Shown piece after piece: positions 41,089 to 49,195 of a DNA stretch of 64,000 nt (its first letter is position 1; each line of letters opens with the position of its first letter). Position numbers and translations under genes: made by a program. The notes beneath the pieces were generated by a model. The model worked only from the letters and a program-made list of their open reading frames with translations. It was not told where the DNA came from and searched no databases. The stretch is from an uncultured Eubacteriales bacterium (GTDB taxonomy: Bacteria > Bacillota > Clostridia > Christensenellales > CAG-917), in contig URIZ01000001.1 in NCBI GenBank assembly GCA_900548005.1, positions 1 through 64,000 of the forward strand, written 5' to 3'.

Positions 41089-42354
41089 ATGAATTTTAAG
41101 GATATTGACAGCAAACAATTGGAACAAATGCTCCAAACCGAGCAAAAAGCGTACAAGAAACTCGCCAAAAAAGGCGTGAACGTGGACATGACAAGAGGCC
41201 GACCGTGCAAGGAGCAGTTGCAAATAGCAATGCCCATGCTCGAAAATGCCGCAAAATGCAATTTTGCAATGAGCGGTTTTGACGCGCGCAACTACGGCGA
41301 GCCTGCCGGTGTGAAACAAGCAAGAGAGCTTTTTGCGCAAATCTTCGGCGTGAAATCCGACGAGGTCATCGTGTGCGACGGCTCGTCTTTGGATATAATG
41401 TACACCGTGGTGCAATTTGCGTTGCAATTCGGCATTCTCGGCTCAACGCCGTGGAACAAACTTGACAAAGTCAAGTTCATTTGCCCTGCGCCCGGGTATG
41501 ATCGCCACTTCTCGATATGCGAGAATTTCGGCATAGATATGATCACCGTGCCCATGCTCGAAGACGGCCCAGATATGAATCTCGTTGAAAGACTTTGCAA
41601 GGACGACGAGAGCGTCAAGGGCATCTGGTGCGTCCCCAAATATTCCAACCCGACAGGCGTAACCTTCTCGGACAAGGTGGTGGAAAGACTTGCCAATCTA
41701 AAGCCTGCCGCCAAAGATTTCCGCGTGTTTTGGGACAACGCGTATTGCGTGCACTCGCTCTACGATGAAGACGTCAAGTTGAAAAACATCATGGACGTTG
41801 CCAAAAAAGCAGGCAATCAAGACATGATTTACGAGTTCTGCTCAACGGCAAAAATCACCTTTGCAGGCAGCGGCGTTGCGGCATTTGCGGCATCGCAAAA
41901 CAACGTAGAAGACGTGATGAAACGCATGTTTTTCAAGAAAATCAACCCAAACAAAGTCAATCAAGTGATGCATGTGGAGTTCTTGCAAGACGTTGACAAC
42001 ATCAAGGCTATCATGAAGCAACACGCCGACATCTTGCGCCCCAAGTTCGAGCTTTTCGACGTGAAGATGACCGAGGCGTTCAATGACGTTGACAACGTGA
42101 CGTGGTCAAAGCCGCTCGGCGGATATTTCATTTCTCTTGACGTTCCGCATTGTGCAAAACGCGTTGTGCAACTTGCAAAAGACGCAGGAGTGAAGTTCAC
42201 CGCAGCAGGATCAACCTTCCCGTACGGCATTGACGACAACGACAGCAACATCCGCATCGCGCCGTCCGTTCCGTCCCTTGACGAGATGCAGTTTGCAATC
42301 GACGTGCTTATAGAGAGCATCCGCATCGCGCTTTGCGAGTATTATGCAAAATAA
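41089..42354 (+). CDS. Aspartate aminotransferase, PF12897-type
   Basis: A 421-residue PLP-dependent class I aminotransferase of the bacterial Asp_aminotransf group. Features are VDMTRGRPCKEQL at the start, NYGEPAGVKQARELFAQIF, VPKYSNPTGVTF, WDNAYCVHSL, and the PLP lysine in CSTAKITFAGSGVAAF. The usual substrates are aspartate and 2-oxoglutarate. The start at 41089 has GTGGAG 7 nt upstream; the frame extends 7 codons further. A terminator follows. Confidence 0.85.
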   Translation: MNFKDIDSKQLEQMLQTEQKAYKKLAKKGVNVDMTRGRPCKEQLQIAMPMLENAAKCNFAMSGFDARNYGEPAGVKQARELFAQIFGVKSDEVIVCDGSSLDIMYTVVQFALQFGILGSTPWNKLDKVKFICPAPGYDRHFSICENFGIDMITVPMLEDGPDMNLVERLCKDDESVKGIWCVPKYSNPTGVTFSDKVVERLANLKPAAKDFRVFWDNAYCVHSLYDEDVKLKNIMDVAKKAGNQDMIYEFCSTAKITFAGSGVAAFAASQNNVEDVMKRMFFKKINPNKVNQVMHVEFLQDVDNIKAIMKQHADILRPKFELFDVKMTEAFNDVDNVTWSKPLGGYFISLDVPHCAKRVVQLAKDAGVKFTAAGSTFPYGIDDNDSNIRIAPSVPSLDEMQFAIDVLIESIRIALCEYYAK

Positions 42355-42488
42355 GCCCGCAACGGTTGAAATTCGGATAAATATTCAAAAACTCTGATAA
42401 ATATTCTAAAAATAACAGAATAAAAATCGGGGAAAACAATACGGATATAATTCGAATATAACAATATATAAAATACAACTTTACAGCA

Positions 42489-42526
42489 AAACACGCCGTT
42501 TCGTTTGACACGGCGTGTTTGTTTTT
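42489..42526 (+). terminator. Terminator of the aminotransferase gene
   Basis: AAACACGCCG (42489-42498) pairs with CGGCGTGTTT (42511-42520), followed by GTTTTTT. Confidence 0.85.
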
Positions 42527-42557
42527 TAGGGTGGCGGCAACAAATTTGCCGATTTTA

Positions 42558-42586
42558 GAATATCTCAAAATCGCTCGTCATAGATT
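42558..42586 (+). promoter_or_regulatory. Sigma-E-type sporulation promoter of spoIVA
   Basis: GAATATC (42558-42564), 14 nt, CATAGATT (42579-42586) fits the mother-cell sigma-E consensus (about GNATATT, 14 nt, CATACANT). Transcription would begin just upstream of the GGAGGA ribosome site. Confidence 0.65.
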
Positions 42587-42611
42587 TTAGCAAACCAAAT
42601 CGGAGGAGTAT

Positions 42612-44090
42612 ATGGACAAATTTGACCTTTATCGAGATATAGCGTCACGCACGGGCGGTGACGTTTACGTCGGCGTCGTTGGACCTGTTCGCACGGGCAA
42701 ATCGACGCTCATCAAGCAGGTGATGCAAAAATTCGTGGTGGACGGCATCGTCAATCAGGACGACAAAAACCGAGCCATTGACGAGATGCCGCAGTCGGCG
42801 GACGGCAAAACCATAATGACCACTCAGCCGCGTTTTGTCCCGAACGAAGCCGTCAAAGTGTCCGTTGGCGACAACATCACGCTCAATATGCGGCTGATTG
42901 ATTGCGTGGGCTATCTCGTGGACGGCGCGCTCGGTGCGCAAGAAGACGGCAAAGAACGTATGGTGTCAACGCCGTGGTCGGATGAAGATATGCCGTTCTC
43001 TCAAGCCGCCGAAATAGGCACGCAAAAGGTCATCAAAGAGCATAGCACAATCGCTCTTGCCGTCACCACGGACGGAAGTTTCGGCAATATCGCGCGCCAA
43101 GACTACGTCAAGGCGGAAGAGCGAGTGATAAGCGAACTCAAAGAATGCAAAAAGCCGTTTGCAATCGTTCTCAACGTGGCGGACGAAAACTCCGAGAGCG
43201 CACAAAAGCTCAAAGACGAGTTGCAAGTCAAATACGATGCGCCCGTAATCGTCAAAAACGCGCTCGATATGAGCGATGAAGACGTAAGCGAGATTCTCGA
43301 AACCGTGCTGTTGGAATTTGGAGTCAAAACCATAGATTTCAATCTTCCGCGTTGGGTGCAGGCTTTGCCGATAGACAGCGAAGTGGTGCAAGACCTTATC
43401 GGCGCGGTGAAGAATATGGCGCAAGACGTTGACAGAATGAAGGACTATGACAAAATCGACGAGTATTTTGACGATTCGCGGTTTTGGCAAACGCCGTCGT
43501 CTATCAATCTCGATGCCGGCAAGGGCAAAGTCAATGTGGATATCGACGTCAAACGCGGCGTGTTCTTTGACGTGGCAAGCAAGGAGTGCGGCGTGGATAT
43601 GGCGGACGAATACGATATGCTCACCAATATGAAATCCCTTTGCAAGAGCAAGGACAAAATCGATAGGTTGCGTTCTGCGCTCGAACAAGTGGACACCCTC
43701 GGATACGGTGTCGTTGCGCCGACTATGGACGAAATCGAGCTGAAAGAACCCGAGCTTTTGCGACAGGGCGGTCAGTACGGCGTGCGCCTTAGAGCCAACG
43801 CTCCGTCCCTTCACATCATGAAGGTGGACGTGGAAACCGAAGTCAGCCCCATAGTCGGCAGCGAAGAGCAAAGCAAAGACCTTGTCGACGGCATGATGTC
43901 CGATTTCGAAAACGACAAGCAAGCCATTTGGAACACCAACATATTCGGCCGCTCGCTCAGTTCGCTTGTCGCAGACGGCATCAACAACAAGTTGCAGACC
44001 GTCCCCGCCGAAGCCGAGCAAAAGCTCCGCAAAACGCTCGGGCGCATAGTCAACGAAGGCAAGGGCGGCGTGATTTGCATCTTGCTATAA
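42612..44090 (+). CDS. spoIVA: Stage IV sporulation protein A (spore coat scaffold ATPase)
   Basis: A 492-residue mother-cell protein that polymerises with ATP hydrolysis on the forespore to form the coat basement layer. The N-terminal P-loop is GPVRTGKST (24-32), followed by TGKTIMTTQP-like FVPNEAV, DCVGYLVDGA and TTDGSFG. The middle domain and the C-terminal end GKGGVICILL are characteristic; the tail anchors the protein to SpoVM and the membrane. Length matches Bacillus and Clostridium homologues. GGAGGAG lies before the ATG. It is strong evidence that the lineage forms, or recently formed, endospores. Confidence 0.96.
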   Translation: MDKFDLYRDIASRTGGDVYVGVVGPVRTGKSTLIKQVMQKFVVDGIVNQDDKNRAIDEMPQSADGKTIMTTQPRFVPNEAVKVSVGDNITLNMRLIDCVGYLVDGALGAQEDGKERMVSTPWSDEDMPFSQAAEIGTQKVIKEHSTIALAVTTDGSFGNIARQDYVKAEERVISELKECKKPFAIVLNVADENSESAQKLKDELQVKYDAPVIVKNALDMSDEDVSEILETVLLEFGVKTIDFNLPRWVQALPIDSEVVQDLIGAVKNMAQDVDRMKDYDKIDEYFDDSRFWQTPSSINLDAGKGKVNVDIDVKRGVFFDVASKECGVDMADEYDMLTNMKSLCKSKDKIDRLRSALEQVDTLGYGVVAPTMDEIELKEPELLRQGGQYGVRLRANAPSLHIMKVDVETEVSPIVGSEEQSKDLVDGMMSDFENDKQAIWNTNIFGRSLSSLVADGINNKLQTVPAEAEQKLRKTLGRIVNEGKGGVICILL

Positions 44091-44287
44091 GAGCCAAAAC
44101 CACACTGTTGCACCACTTGTCACTCGCACATTCAGGCGAGCATAAACGTCAAAACGAGTGAAAGTATGTGTGCCGCAACCCAACGCACAACAAAAGCGTT
44201 GTCGGTACTAAACAATCTAACAAAAAAAGCGTGTAGAAATACACATACAAATCTCAAAACCAAGACCTTAAGTCTCCGTTTGTAAAG

Positions 44288-44330
44288 AATAAAGCGCGCG
44301 CATTGTCATTTGCAATACGCGCGCTTTATT
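44288..44330 (+). terminator. Terminator-like hairpin after spoIVA
   Basis: AATAAAGCGCGCG (44288-44300) and CGCGCGCTTTATT (44318-44330) form a perfect 13-bp stem with a 17-nt loop. Confidence 0.7.
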
Positions 44331-44406
44331 GTCTTACACCACCTAGATAGTGCGGTGGTATTCTAATACAAAAAACCAATCCGCCACCGGTGCGGATTGG
44401 TAAAAT
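44331..44406. repeat. Short palindromes before the 162-bp repeat
   Basis: ACACCACC/GGTGGT hairpin near 44336-44366 and CCAATCCGC (44380-44388) with GCGGATTGG (44392-44400). Confidence 0.5.
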
Positions 44407-44730
44407 GTGGTGGAGACAAGGGGATTCGTAGGAAGCGTGCCTTGGACGCTTCCGTAATAGCGTCAGCGTCAGCCCGCAGGGGTTCATGTTGCAAAGCAAC
44501 ACCACGATAAAATCGTGGGAATCCCCAATCCCACATAAAAAAATATCGTACAAATGTACGATATTTTTGTGGTGGAGACAAGGGGATTCGTAGGAAGCGT
44601 GCCTTGGACGCTTCCGTAATAGCGTCAGCGTCAGCCCGCAGGGGTTCATGTTGCAAAGCAACACCACGATAAAATCGTGGGAATCCCCAATCCCACATAA
44701 AAAAATATCGTACAAATGTACGATATTTTT
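44407..44730. repeat. Exact tandem duplication of a 162-bp structured unit
   Basis: Units 44407-44568 and 44569-44730 are identical by eye. Each has several hairpins: GAAGCGT/ACGCTTC, GTTGC/GCAAC, CCACGAT/ATCGTGG and AAAAATATCGTAC/GTACGATATTTTT. On the minus strand each ends GAATCCCCTTGTCTCCACCA, like the 3' end of a serine tRNA. The minus-strand ORFs across it are periodic translations of the repeat and not genes. Confidence 0.88.
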
Positions 44731-44780
44731 GTGTCAATGCCGAACAAAAAGGAGCGTCTTTTTAAGACGAAAGTAGGGCA

Positions 44781-44805
44781 GGCGTCCACGGGGATTTGAA
44801 CCGTG
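44781..44805 (-). other. tRNA 3'-end-like fragment
   Basis: On the minus strand CACGGTTCAAATCCCCGTG followed by GACGCC resembles a T-arm and acceptor strand, but the T stem is one base out of register and no matching 5' half was found. It may be an integration-site remnant beside the recombinase. Confidence 0.3.
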
Positions 44806-44907
44806 ATAAATTTTTCTTAAAAATCTCACGAATCGTAGCATTTTTCACTGGATATCTTCTCAAAACAATGGTATTATGCTGAATTGCAAAAGGAGGCGGA
44901 AAGTACT

Positions 44908-45060
44908 ATGGGGCAAGAAGATTTGCAACTACTTATAAAAGGAATCGTGTTCTCTCTGCGACAACAAAAATTGCTGACGAAGGCAGAGTCCGAATTTGTA
45001 TTGAAAATTATTGAACGAAAGTACCCACGGCCAAGAATTACGAGGGAAGACAATGAGTAG
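44908..45060 (+). CDS. Small protein coupled to the serine recombinase
   Basis: A 50-residue protein beginning MGQEDLQLLIKGIVFSLRQQ and ending in a basic segment (ERKYPRPRITRED). AGGAGG stands 9 nt before the ATG. Its last 8 nt overlap the start of the recombinase gene (ATGAGTAG), so translation is probably coupled. Small helical proteins in this position are common upstream of large serine recombinases in Clostridia elements; the role is unknown. Confidence 0.65.
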   Translation: MGQEDLQLLIKGIVFSLRQQKLLTKAESEFVLKIIERKYPRPRITREDNE

Positions 45061-46696
45061 TGAAAAAGACTATTCGGTATTGCCTGAGGTAACCATAATC
45101 CAAGAATCGGCGAAAATAGAATCGGAGGAGCATAAGCCGAAAAAACTTCGAGTTTGCGCCTATGCGCGGGTTTCAACGGAAAAAGAGGAGCAAGAATACA
45201 GTTTCGAAAATCAAAGAGACTACTACATGGATTATATCTCGAAACGATCCGATTGGGAGTTTGTCGGTATATATTCTGACTTCGGGTTGAGTGGGAAAAA
45301 CAAAAAGCGTCCACAGTTTATCAAAATGATAGATGATTGCCATGCTGGGAAAATAGACAGAATCATTACAAAATCTATAAGTAGGTTCGCGCGTAACACA
45401 ATTGATTGTATTCAAACTGTTAGAGATTTAAGGGAAAAAGGTATCGGCGTATATTTTGAGAGAGAAGGGATTGATTCGCTTTCTCCGCAGAGTGCTCTCG
45501 TCTTATCAATTATGGCAATAGTAGCCGAGGAAGAGAGCAGAAGCATTTCCAACAACATCAAATGGGCTATTCAAAAACAGTTTGCTCAAGGCCATTATTT
45601 AATACATACAAAACACTTTCTCGGCTATTCAAGAGAAGAAGATAACCGAATTATTATAATTCCCAAACAGGCTTTGGCTGTACGGAGTATATACCAGTTA
45701 TACTTGGACGGAAAAAGCATTCACCAAATTGCCTTGGAAATGGAACTAAGGGAGATAGAATCGCCGGAGGGAAATAAAAACTGGGGAGATAGCACAATTT
45801 TATCTATATTAAAGAACGAGAAGTATAAGGGCGATTGCTTGTTGCAAAAAACTTATTCCCCGGATTTCTTGGCTTCCAAACGATATAAAAACACAGGACA
45901 ACTTCGCAGTTATTACGTAAAAAGTCACCATGCGCCAATTATATCATCAGCAATGTTTGATGAGGTTCAAAATGAGATGCAACGTAGAAAAGACTTGCGA
46001 ACTGGTTCGAAAGCGTATCCAAGTAAATATAGCGGGAAGAGTTGCTTAAGCGGATTGCTTATATGCGGACAGTGTGGTGGTGTAATGCGTCGACATGTTC
46101 AATACCGTAAAGGTGGTGGCATCGGATATTGGGTTTGCCAAAGACATGACCAAGGCAGTTGTTCTATGATGCAAATAAAAGAAAAAGTGATAATCGATGG
46201 GCTTCAAATGGTTATACGACAGATATTGTTTCAAAAAGAGCCGTTGTACACAGAGATGACGGATACGATTATCAATTCTGCAAGGAAAGCACACAAGAGT
46301 AGCATAAAAAGTGTAAATGCAAAAATCAAAAGGGTTCAAAGACAAATACAACAAATAAAAGACGATTATATAGAAGATGCGATTACGTATGAGGAATATT
46401 GCCACTTATCTCGTCAATTTATACATACTGAGCCATTCCTTGAATTGGAAAGAGAGGAAATGATACAAGAAAATAAATGTCTTGCACCAATTGAGCAACG
46501 AATAGAAGAAATATCTCAAAGGTTGAAGTTGCAAACGCTGTATGAACACTTCAACGAAGACTTAGTGCGTTATATCGTGGACGAAATAGAACTTGTAACA
46601 AATAAGTTGGCAATATGTCGATTGTCGAATGGTAGCGAGTACTATATGTTCTTGGATACTTGGTCCAAGGGAACGAAACGGATAAAGGAAGAATAA
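45053..46696 (+). CDS. Large serine recombinase (integrase/resolvase family)
   Basis: A 547-residue site-specific recombinase. The catalytic domain begins LRVCAYARVST with the nucleophilic Ser, and includes GIYSDFGLSGKNKKRP, TKSISRFARN and the Glu-rich E-E-SRSIS helix. It is followed by a recombinase domain (about 180-290), a zinc ribbon (CGQCGGVMRR, then CQRHDQGSC) and a coiled coil (about 420-480). It is complete and could integrate and excise an element. The start at 45053 has GAGGGAAG upstream. A/T-rich codon use contrasts with the chromosome to the left. A strong terminator follows. Confidence 0.93.
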   Translation: MSSEKDYSVLPEVTIIQESAKIESEEHKPKKLRVCAYARVSTEKEEQEYSFENQRDYYMDYISKRSDWEFVGIYSDFGLSGKNKKRPQFIKMIDDCHAGKIDRIITKSISRFARNTIDCIQTVRDLREKGIGVYFEREGIDSLSPQSALVLSIMAIVAEEESRSISNNIKWAIQKQFAQGHYLIHTKHFLGYSREEDNRIIIIPKQALAVRSIYQLYLDGKSIHQIALEMELREIESPEGNKNWGDSTILSILKNEKYKGDCLLQKTYSPDFLASKRYKNTGQLRSYYVKSHHAPIISSAMFDEVQNEMQRRKDLRTGSKAYPSKYSGKSCLSGLLICGQCGGVMRRHVQYRKGGGIGYWVCQRHDQGSCSMMQIKEKVIIDGLQMVIRQILFQKEPLYTEMTDTIINSARKAHKSSIKSVNAKIKRVQRQIQQIKDDYIEDAITYEEYCHLSRQFIHTEPFLELEREEMIQENKCLAPIEQRIEEISQRLKLQTLYEHFNEDLVRYIVDEIELVTNKLAICRLSNGSEYYMFLDTWSKGTKRIKEE

Positions 46697-46741
46697 TGAT
46701 ACATTGGCAGATATTCGAGTCCTATAAGTGGAGCCAAGTGT

Positions 46742-46779
46742 GATGGTCTATAAGTCTTTTCTTATAGACCATCATTTTT
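46742..46779 (+). terminator. Terminator of the first serine recombinase
   Basis: GATGGTCTATAAG (46742-46754) pairs perfectly with CTTATAGACCATC (46761-46773), followed by ATTTTT. Confidence 0.88.
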
Positions 46780-46832
46780 GCATTTTCAGGGGCATTTTCG
46801 CCCTTTTTTGAGCAATTTCATAGCAAATCATC

Positions 46833-46871
46833 AGACCGAGTAACGGAGAACCCGTTGCCCGGTCTTTTTTT
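46833..46871 (+). terminator. Second terminator-like hairpin
   Basis: AGACCG and TAACGG pair with CCGTTG and CGGTCT around AGAAC, followed by seven T residues. 46872-47158 holds no convincing gene; a partial frame leads into the next recombinase. Confidence 0.75.
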
Positions 46872-47158
46872 ATGTCTAAAAAAAGCGTGATTTCACACTT
46901 GAAGTCTGTCGGACGATAAGCACCGTCCAGCAGGACTTGAATATCAAAACTGAATTAAAAAATCTTATTTATAGCATCTTGGGGCGCGTATCCCATAGCA
47001 AAATACTGGGCGAAAGTTTATTATATATGTAGGCTCGGATAGGAGGCCTATTCGCTCGTGCTGATAAGGCAAATAATGGGCGAGGGGGAGGTGAGAAAAT
47101 GATACAATGAAGAGACAAAAAGAGGACAGCCTCTGCCAAGCGGATACAAGCGGCATTC

Positions 47159-48259
47159 TTGGGAGAGAACCATATAGATATCGAAGAGATACCGCCAAAG
47201 GAAGAGTATGTCAGGGATACAGTAAACAAGCAATTGCGTGTCTGTGCCTATTGCCGAGTAAGCACCGATGAAGAGTCGCAGCAATCGAGCTACGAACTAC
47301 AAGTTCAACATTACACGGAGTACATCAACAAACACGACAATTGGACGCTTGTCGGTGTGTATGCCGATGAGGGTATTTCGGGAACATCGGTCAATCATCG
47401 CGTGCAGTTTTTGCAGATGATCCAAGATGCGGAAGACGGCAAGATAGATATGATTGTTACAAAATCAATCAGCCGTTTTGCAAGGAATACCCTTGACTGT
47501 ATTTCCTACGTGCGAAGACTCAAAGCACTCAAACCGCCTGTCGGAGTATTCTTCGAGATGAACGGATACAACACCTTGGACACCATCAGCGAAACTTTCC
47601 TTACACTGTTAAGCACGGTAGCGCAAGGTGAGTCCGAGGCAAAGTCGGAAGCCTTGAAATGGTCATATCGTCAGCGGTTTAAGAAGGGAATACCCGTAAA
47701 CAATATGTGGGCGATAATGGGCTATGACACAGACGAAAACGGCAAGATATTCATAATCGAGAAAGAGGCTGAAATCGTAAGGTTTATGTTCACTGCATAC
47801 TTGGAAGGCAAAAGCACGGTTGAGATAGCCGAAGCATTGACAATGGCTGAAATACCAACACCAAAAGGCAATGTCAGATGGCAACCGGGAACGGTCGCAG
47901 GAATGCTACACAATGAAAAGTATTGCGGTGAAATGCGAATGCAAAAGACGGTCACGGTTGACTTGTTCTCGCATAAATCGGTAAAGAACGAGGGCATAGT
48001 TTCCCAATACCGAATGAAGAACTATCATCCGGCAATCGTCTCACGCAAGGTCTACGAGGACGTGCAAGAGCGTTTCCTCGATGGTGGCAATAGGGCTCGC
48101 CACACCAAAGAGCCCAAAATAAAGGTTAAGTTCAAACCTATTAAGTCAGGACTTTTGACAGGCTTCGTTCCTATCCCGTCCGCTGTTGAAAAGATAGACA
48201 TCGAACAACTCAAAGAAATTTCTAAAAAACAAAAATCAAGGAGAAAACAAAAATGTTAA
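47159..48259 (+). CDS. Serine recombinase, short form, possibly truncated
   Basis: A 366-residue protein with an intact catalytic domain (LRVCAYCRVST, GVYADEGISGTS, TKSISRFARN) and a recombinase domain, but no zinc ribbon or coiled coil; it ends in a basic tail (KKQKSRRKQKC). The start is uncertain: TTG at 47159 has no ribosome site, and the open frame continues upstream about 48 nt as ASAKRIQAAFLGENH to a stop at 47107-47109, so the true 5' end may be missing. Such short recombinases sometimes act in pairs with a longer one. Its stop overlaps the following gene. Confidence 0.75.
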   Translation: MGENHIDIEEIPPKEEYVRDTVNKQLRVCAYCRVSTDEESQQSSYELQVQHYTEYINKHDNWTLVGVYADEGISGTSVNHRVQFLQMIQDAEDGKIDMIVTKSISRFARNTLDCISYVRRLKALKPPVGVFFEMNGYNTLDTISETFLTLLSTVAQGESEAKSEALKWSYRQRFKKGIPVNNMWAIMGYDTDENGKIFIIEKEAEIVRFMFTAYLEGKSTVEIAEALTMAEIPTPKGNVRWQPGTVAGMLHNEKYCGEMRMQKTVTVDLFSHKSVKNEGIVSQYRMKNYHPAIVSRKVYEDVQERFLDGGNRARHTKEPKIKVKFKPIKSGLLTGFVPIPSAVEKIDIEQLKEISKKQKSRRKQKC

Positions 48260-48657
48260 AAGGTTTCAAAGTAATCAGCGTCTATGGCAACACCAGTGAA
48301 TCGACCGTTACGGTCACCAACAAATACTTCAAATTCAATGCGGACACCGCAGCCGAACTTGGCTATCCCAAGTACATCCAAATGCTCATCGATGCAGACA
48401 ACAAAAAGTTTGCTATACAGGCAACAGACGAACAGGGTGCAAACTCGATTGAATTCAAAGTATCGGAGCCGTCCGAATCGGGCAAAAAGTCGGTCATCAA
48501 TGTGGCATTCAAAGCCGCGCACGCAACGATTGTGCAGCTTATGCAGTGGGGCGATGGTGCATCGCGCAAGATGAATGGCATCTTCGTTCCCGAAGAAAAG
48601 GCTATCATTTATGATCTGACAAAAGCAAACATGGTTTACAACAAGAAAGCGGACTAA
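48253..48657 (+). CDS. Hypothetical protein linked to the short recombinase
   Basis: A 134-residue soluble protein starting MLKGFKVISVYGNTSESTVT. The sequence suggests a beta-rich N-terminal half and a compact C-terminal half with FKAAHATIVQLMQWGD. No family was recognised. The ATG lies inside the end of the recombinase gene (7-bp overlap) with AAGGAG upstream, so the two are coupled. It is followed by a terminator. Confidence 0.7.
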   Translation: MLKGFKVISVYGNTSESTVTVTNKYFKFNADTAAELGYPKYIQMLIDADNKKFAIQATDEQGANSIEFKVSEPSESGKKSVINVAFKAAHATIVQLMQWGDGASRKMNGIFVPEEKAIIYDLTKANMVYNKKAD

Positions 48658-48663
48658 TCTCCG

Positions 48664-48700
48664 CGGGGAGTGGTTTTCGAAAAGAGAGCCGCTCCTTTTT
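48664..48700 (+). terminator. Terminator after the recombinase-linked gene
   Basis: GGAG-T-GG pairs with CC-G-CTCC around a loop that itself contains TTTTC/GAAAA, followed by TTTTT. Confidence 0.75.
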
Positions 48701-48729
48701 ACAAATATAACGGGGGTGGGGAGTTTCGT

Positions 48730-48849
48730 ATGGTTTGTAAAAGTAGAGATATTTTTGCATACGGAGAGAGCGGAAAGGTATCGAAAATGAGTAAAAAGAA
48801 ACGAATTGTGGGTAAACTATTGAATTTTTGTAATTTCACACGAAGTTAG
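48730..48849 (+). CDS. Possible 39-residue basic small protein
   Basis: The frame begins MVCKSRDIFAYGESGK and continues with a lysine-rich stretch (KMSKKKRIVGKLLNFCNF). GGGGAG stands about 6 nt before the ATG. There is no other evidence that it is expressed. Confidence 0.3.
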   Translation: MVCKSRDIFAYGESGKVSKMSKKKRIVGKLLNFCNFTRS

Positions 48850-48901
48850 GACATACAGACTTGATTTTTTGAGAAATTTATGGTAGAATATAAAAGACAA
48901 A

Positions 48902-48922
48902 ACGTATCATATATTGATACGT
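48902..48922. promoter_or_regulatory. Palindrome ACGTATCA-N5-TGATACGT
   Basis: A perfect 8-bp inverted repeat with TATAT spacer between the recombinase cluster and the surface protein gene. It could be an operator or recombination site. Confidence 0.45.
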
Positions 48923-48985
48923 GGAACTTTTAACGCCGAATAACCTGCAAAAAATGCGAAATACAGGCAAAAGGAGTTGACAAGG

Positions 48986-49054
48986 ATGACATACACAAGG
49001 CAATCGAAGACGAGAAAGTCTGCCTATAATTTGAATAAGAGTAACGGAATCTGA
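48986..49054 (+). CDS. Possible 22-residue peptide or leader ORF
   Basis: MTYTRQSKTRKSAYNLNKSN, then GI and a stop, preceded by AAGGAG 9 nt upstream. Basic and very short; it could be a gene remnant or a leader for the surface protein. Confidence 0.25.
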   Translation: MTYTRQSKTRKSAYNLNKSNGI

Positions 49055-49195
49055 CCGCACTGCTGCATAGGCTAAAACTATGGGGCGGTGCGATTTTGCT
49101 TTTATAAGGGAAAAAACACAACATTTTTACAAGGTTTTAAGTCGCAACAGCGACACGGAACATATCCCCCACAATAATGAAAAGGAGATACGATT

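Noticed and set aside
44326..44737. Two overlapping repetitive minus-strand frames of about 125 codons
   Set aside because: They are periodic translations of the exact 162-bp tandem repeat, with no start signals.
44781..44805. A complete tRNA gene on the minus strand
   Set aside because: Only a T-arm-like and acceptor-like piece is visible; no D arm, anticodon arm or matching 5' acceptor strand was found upstream.
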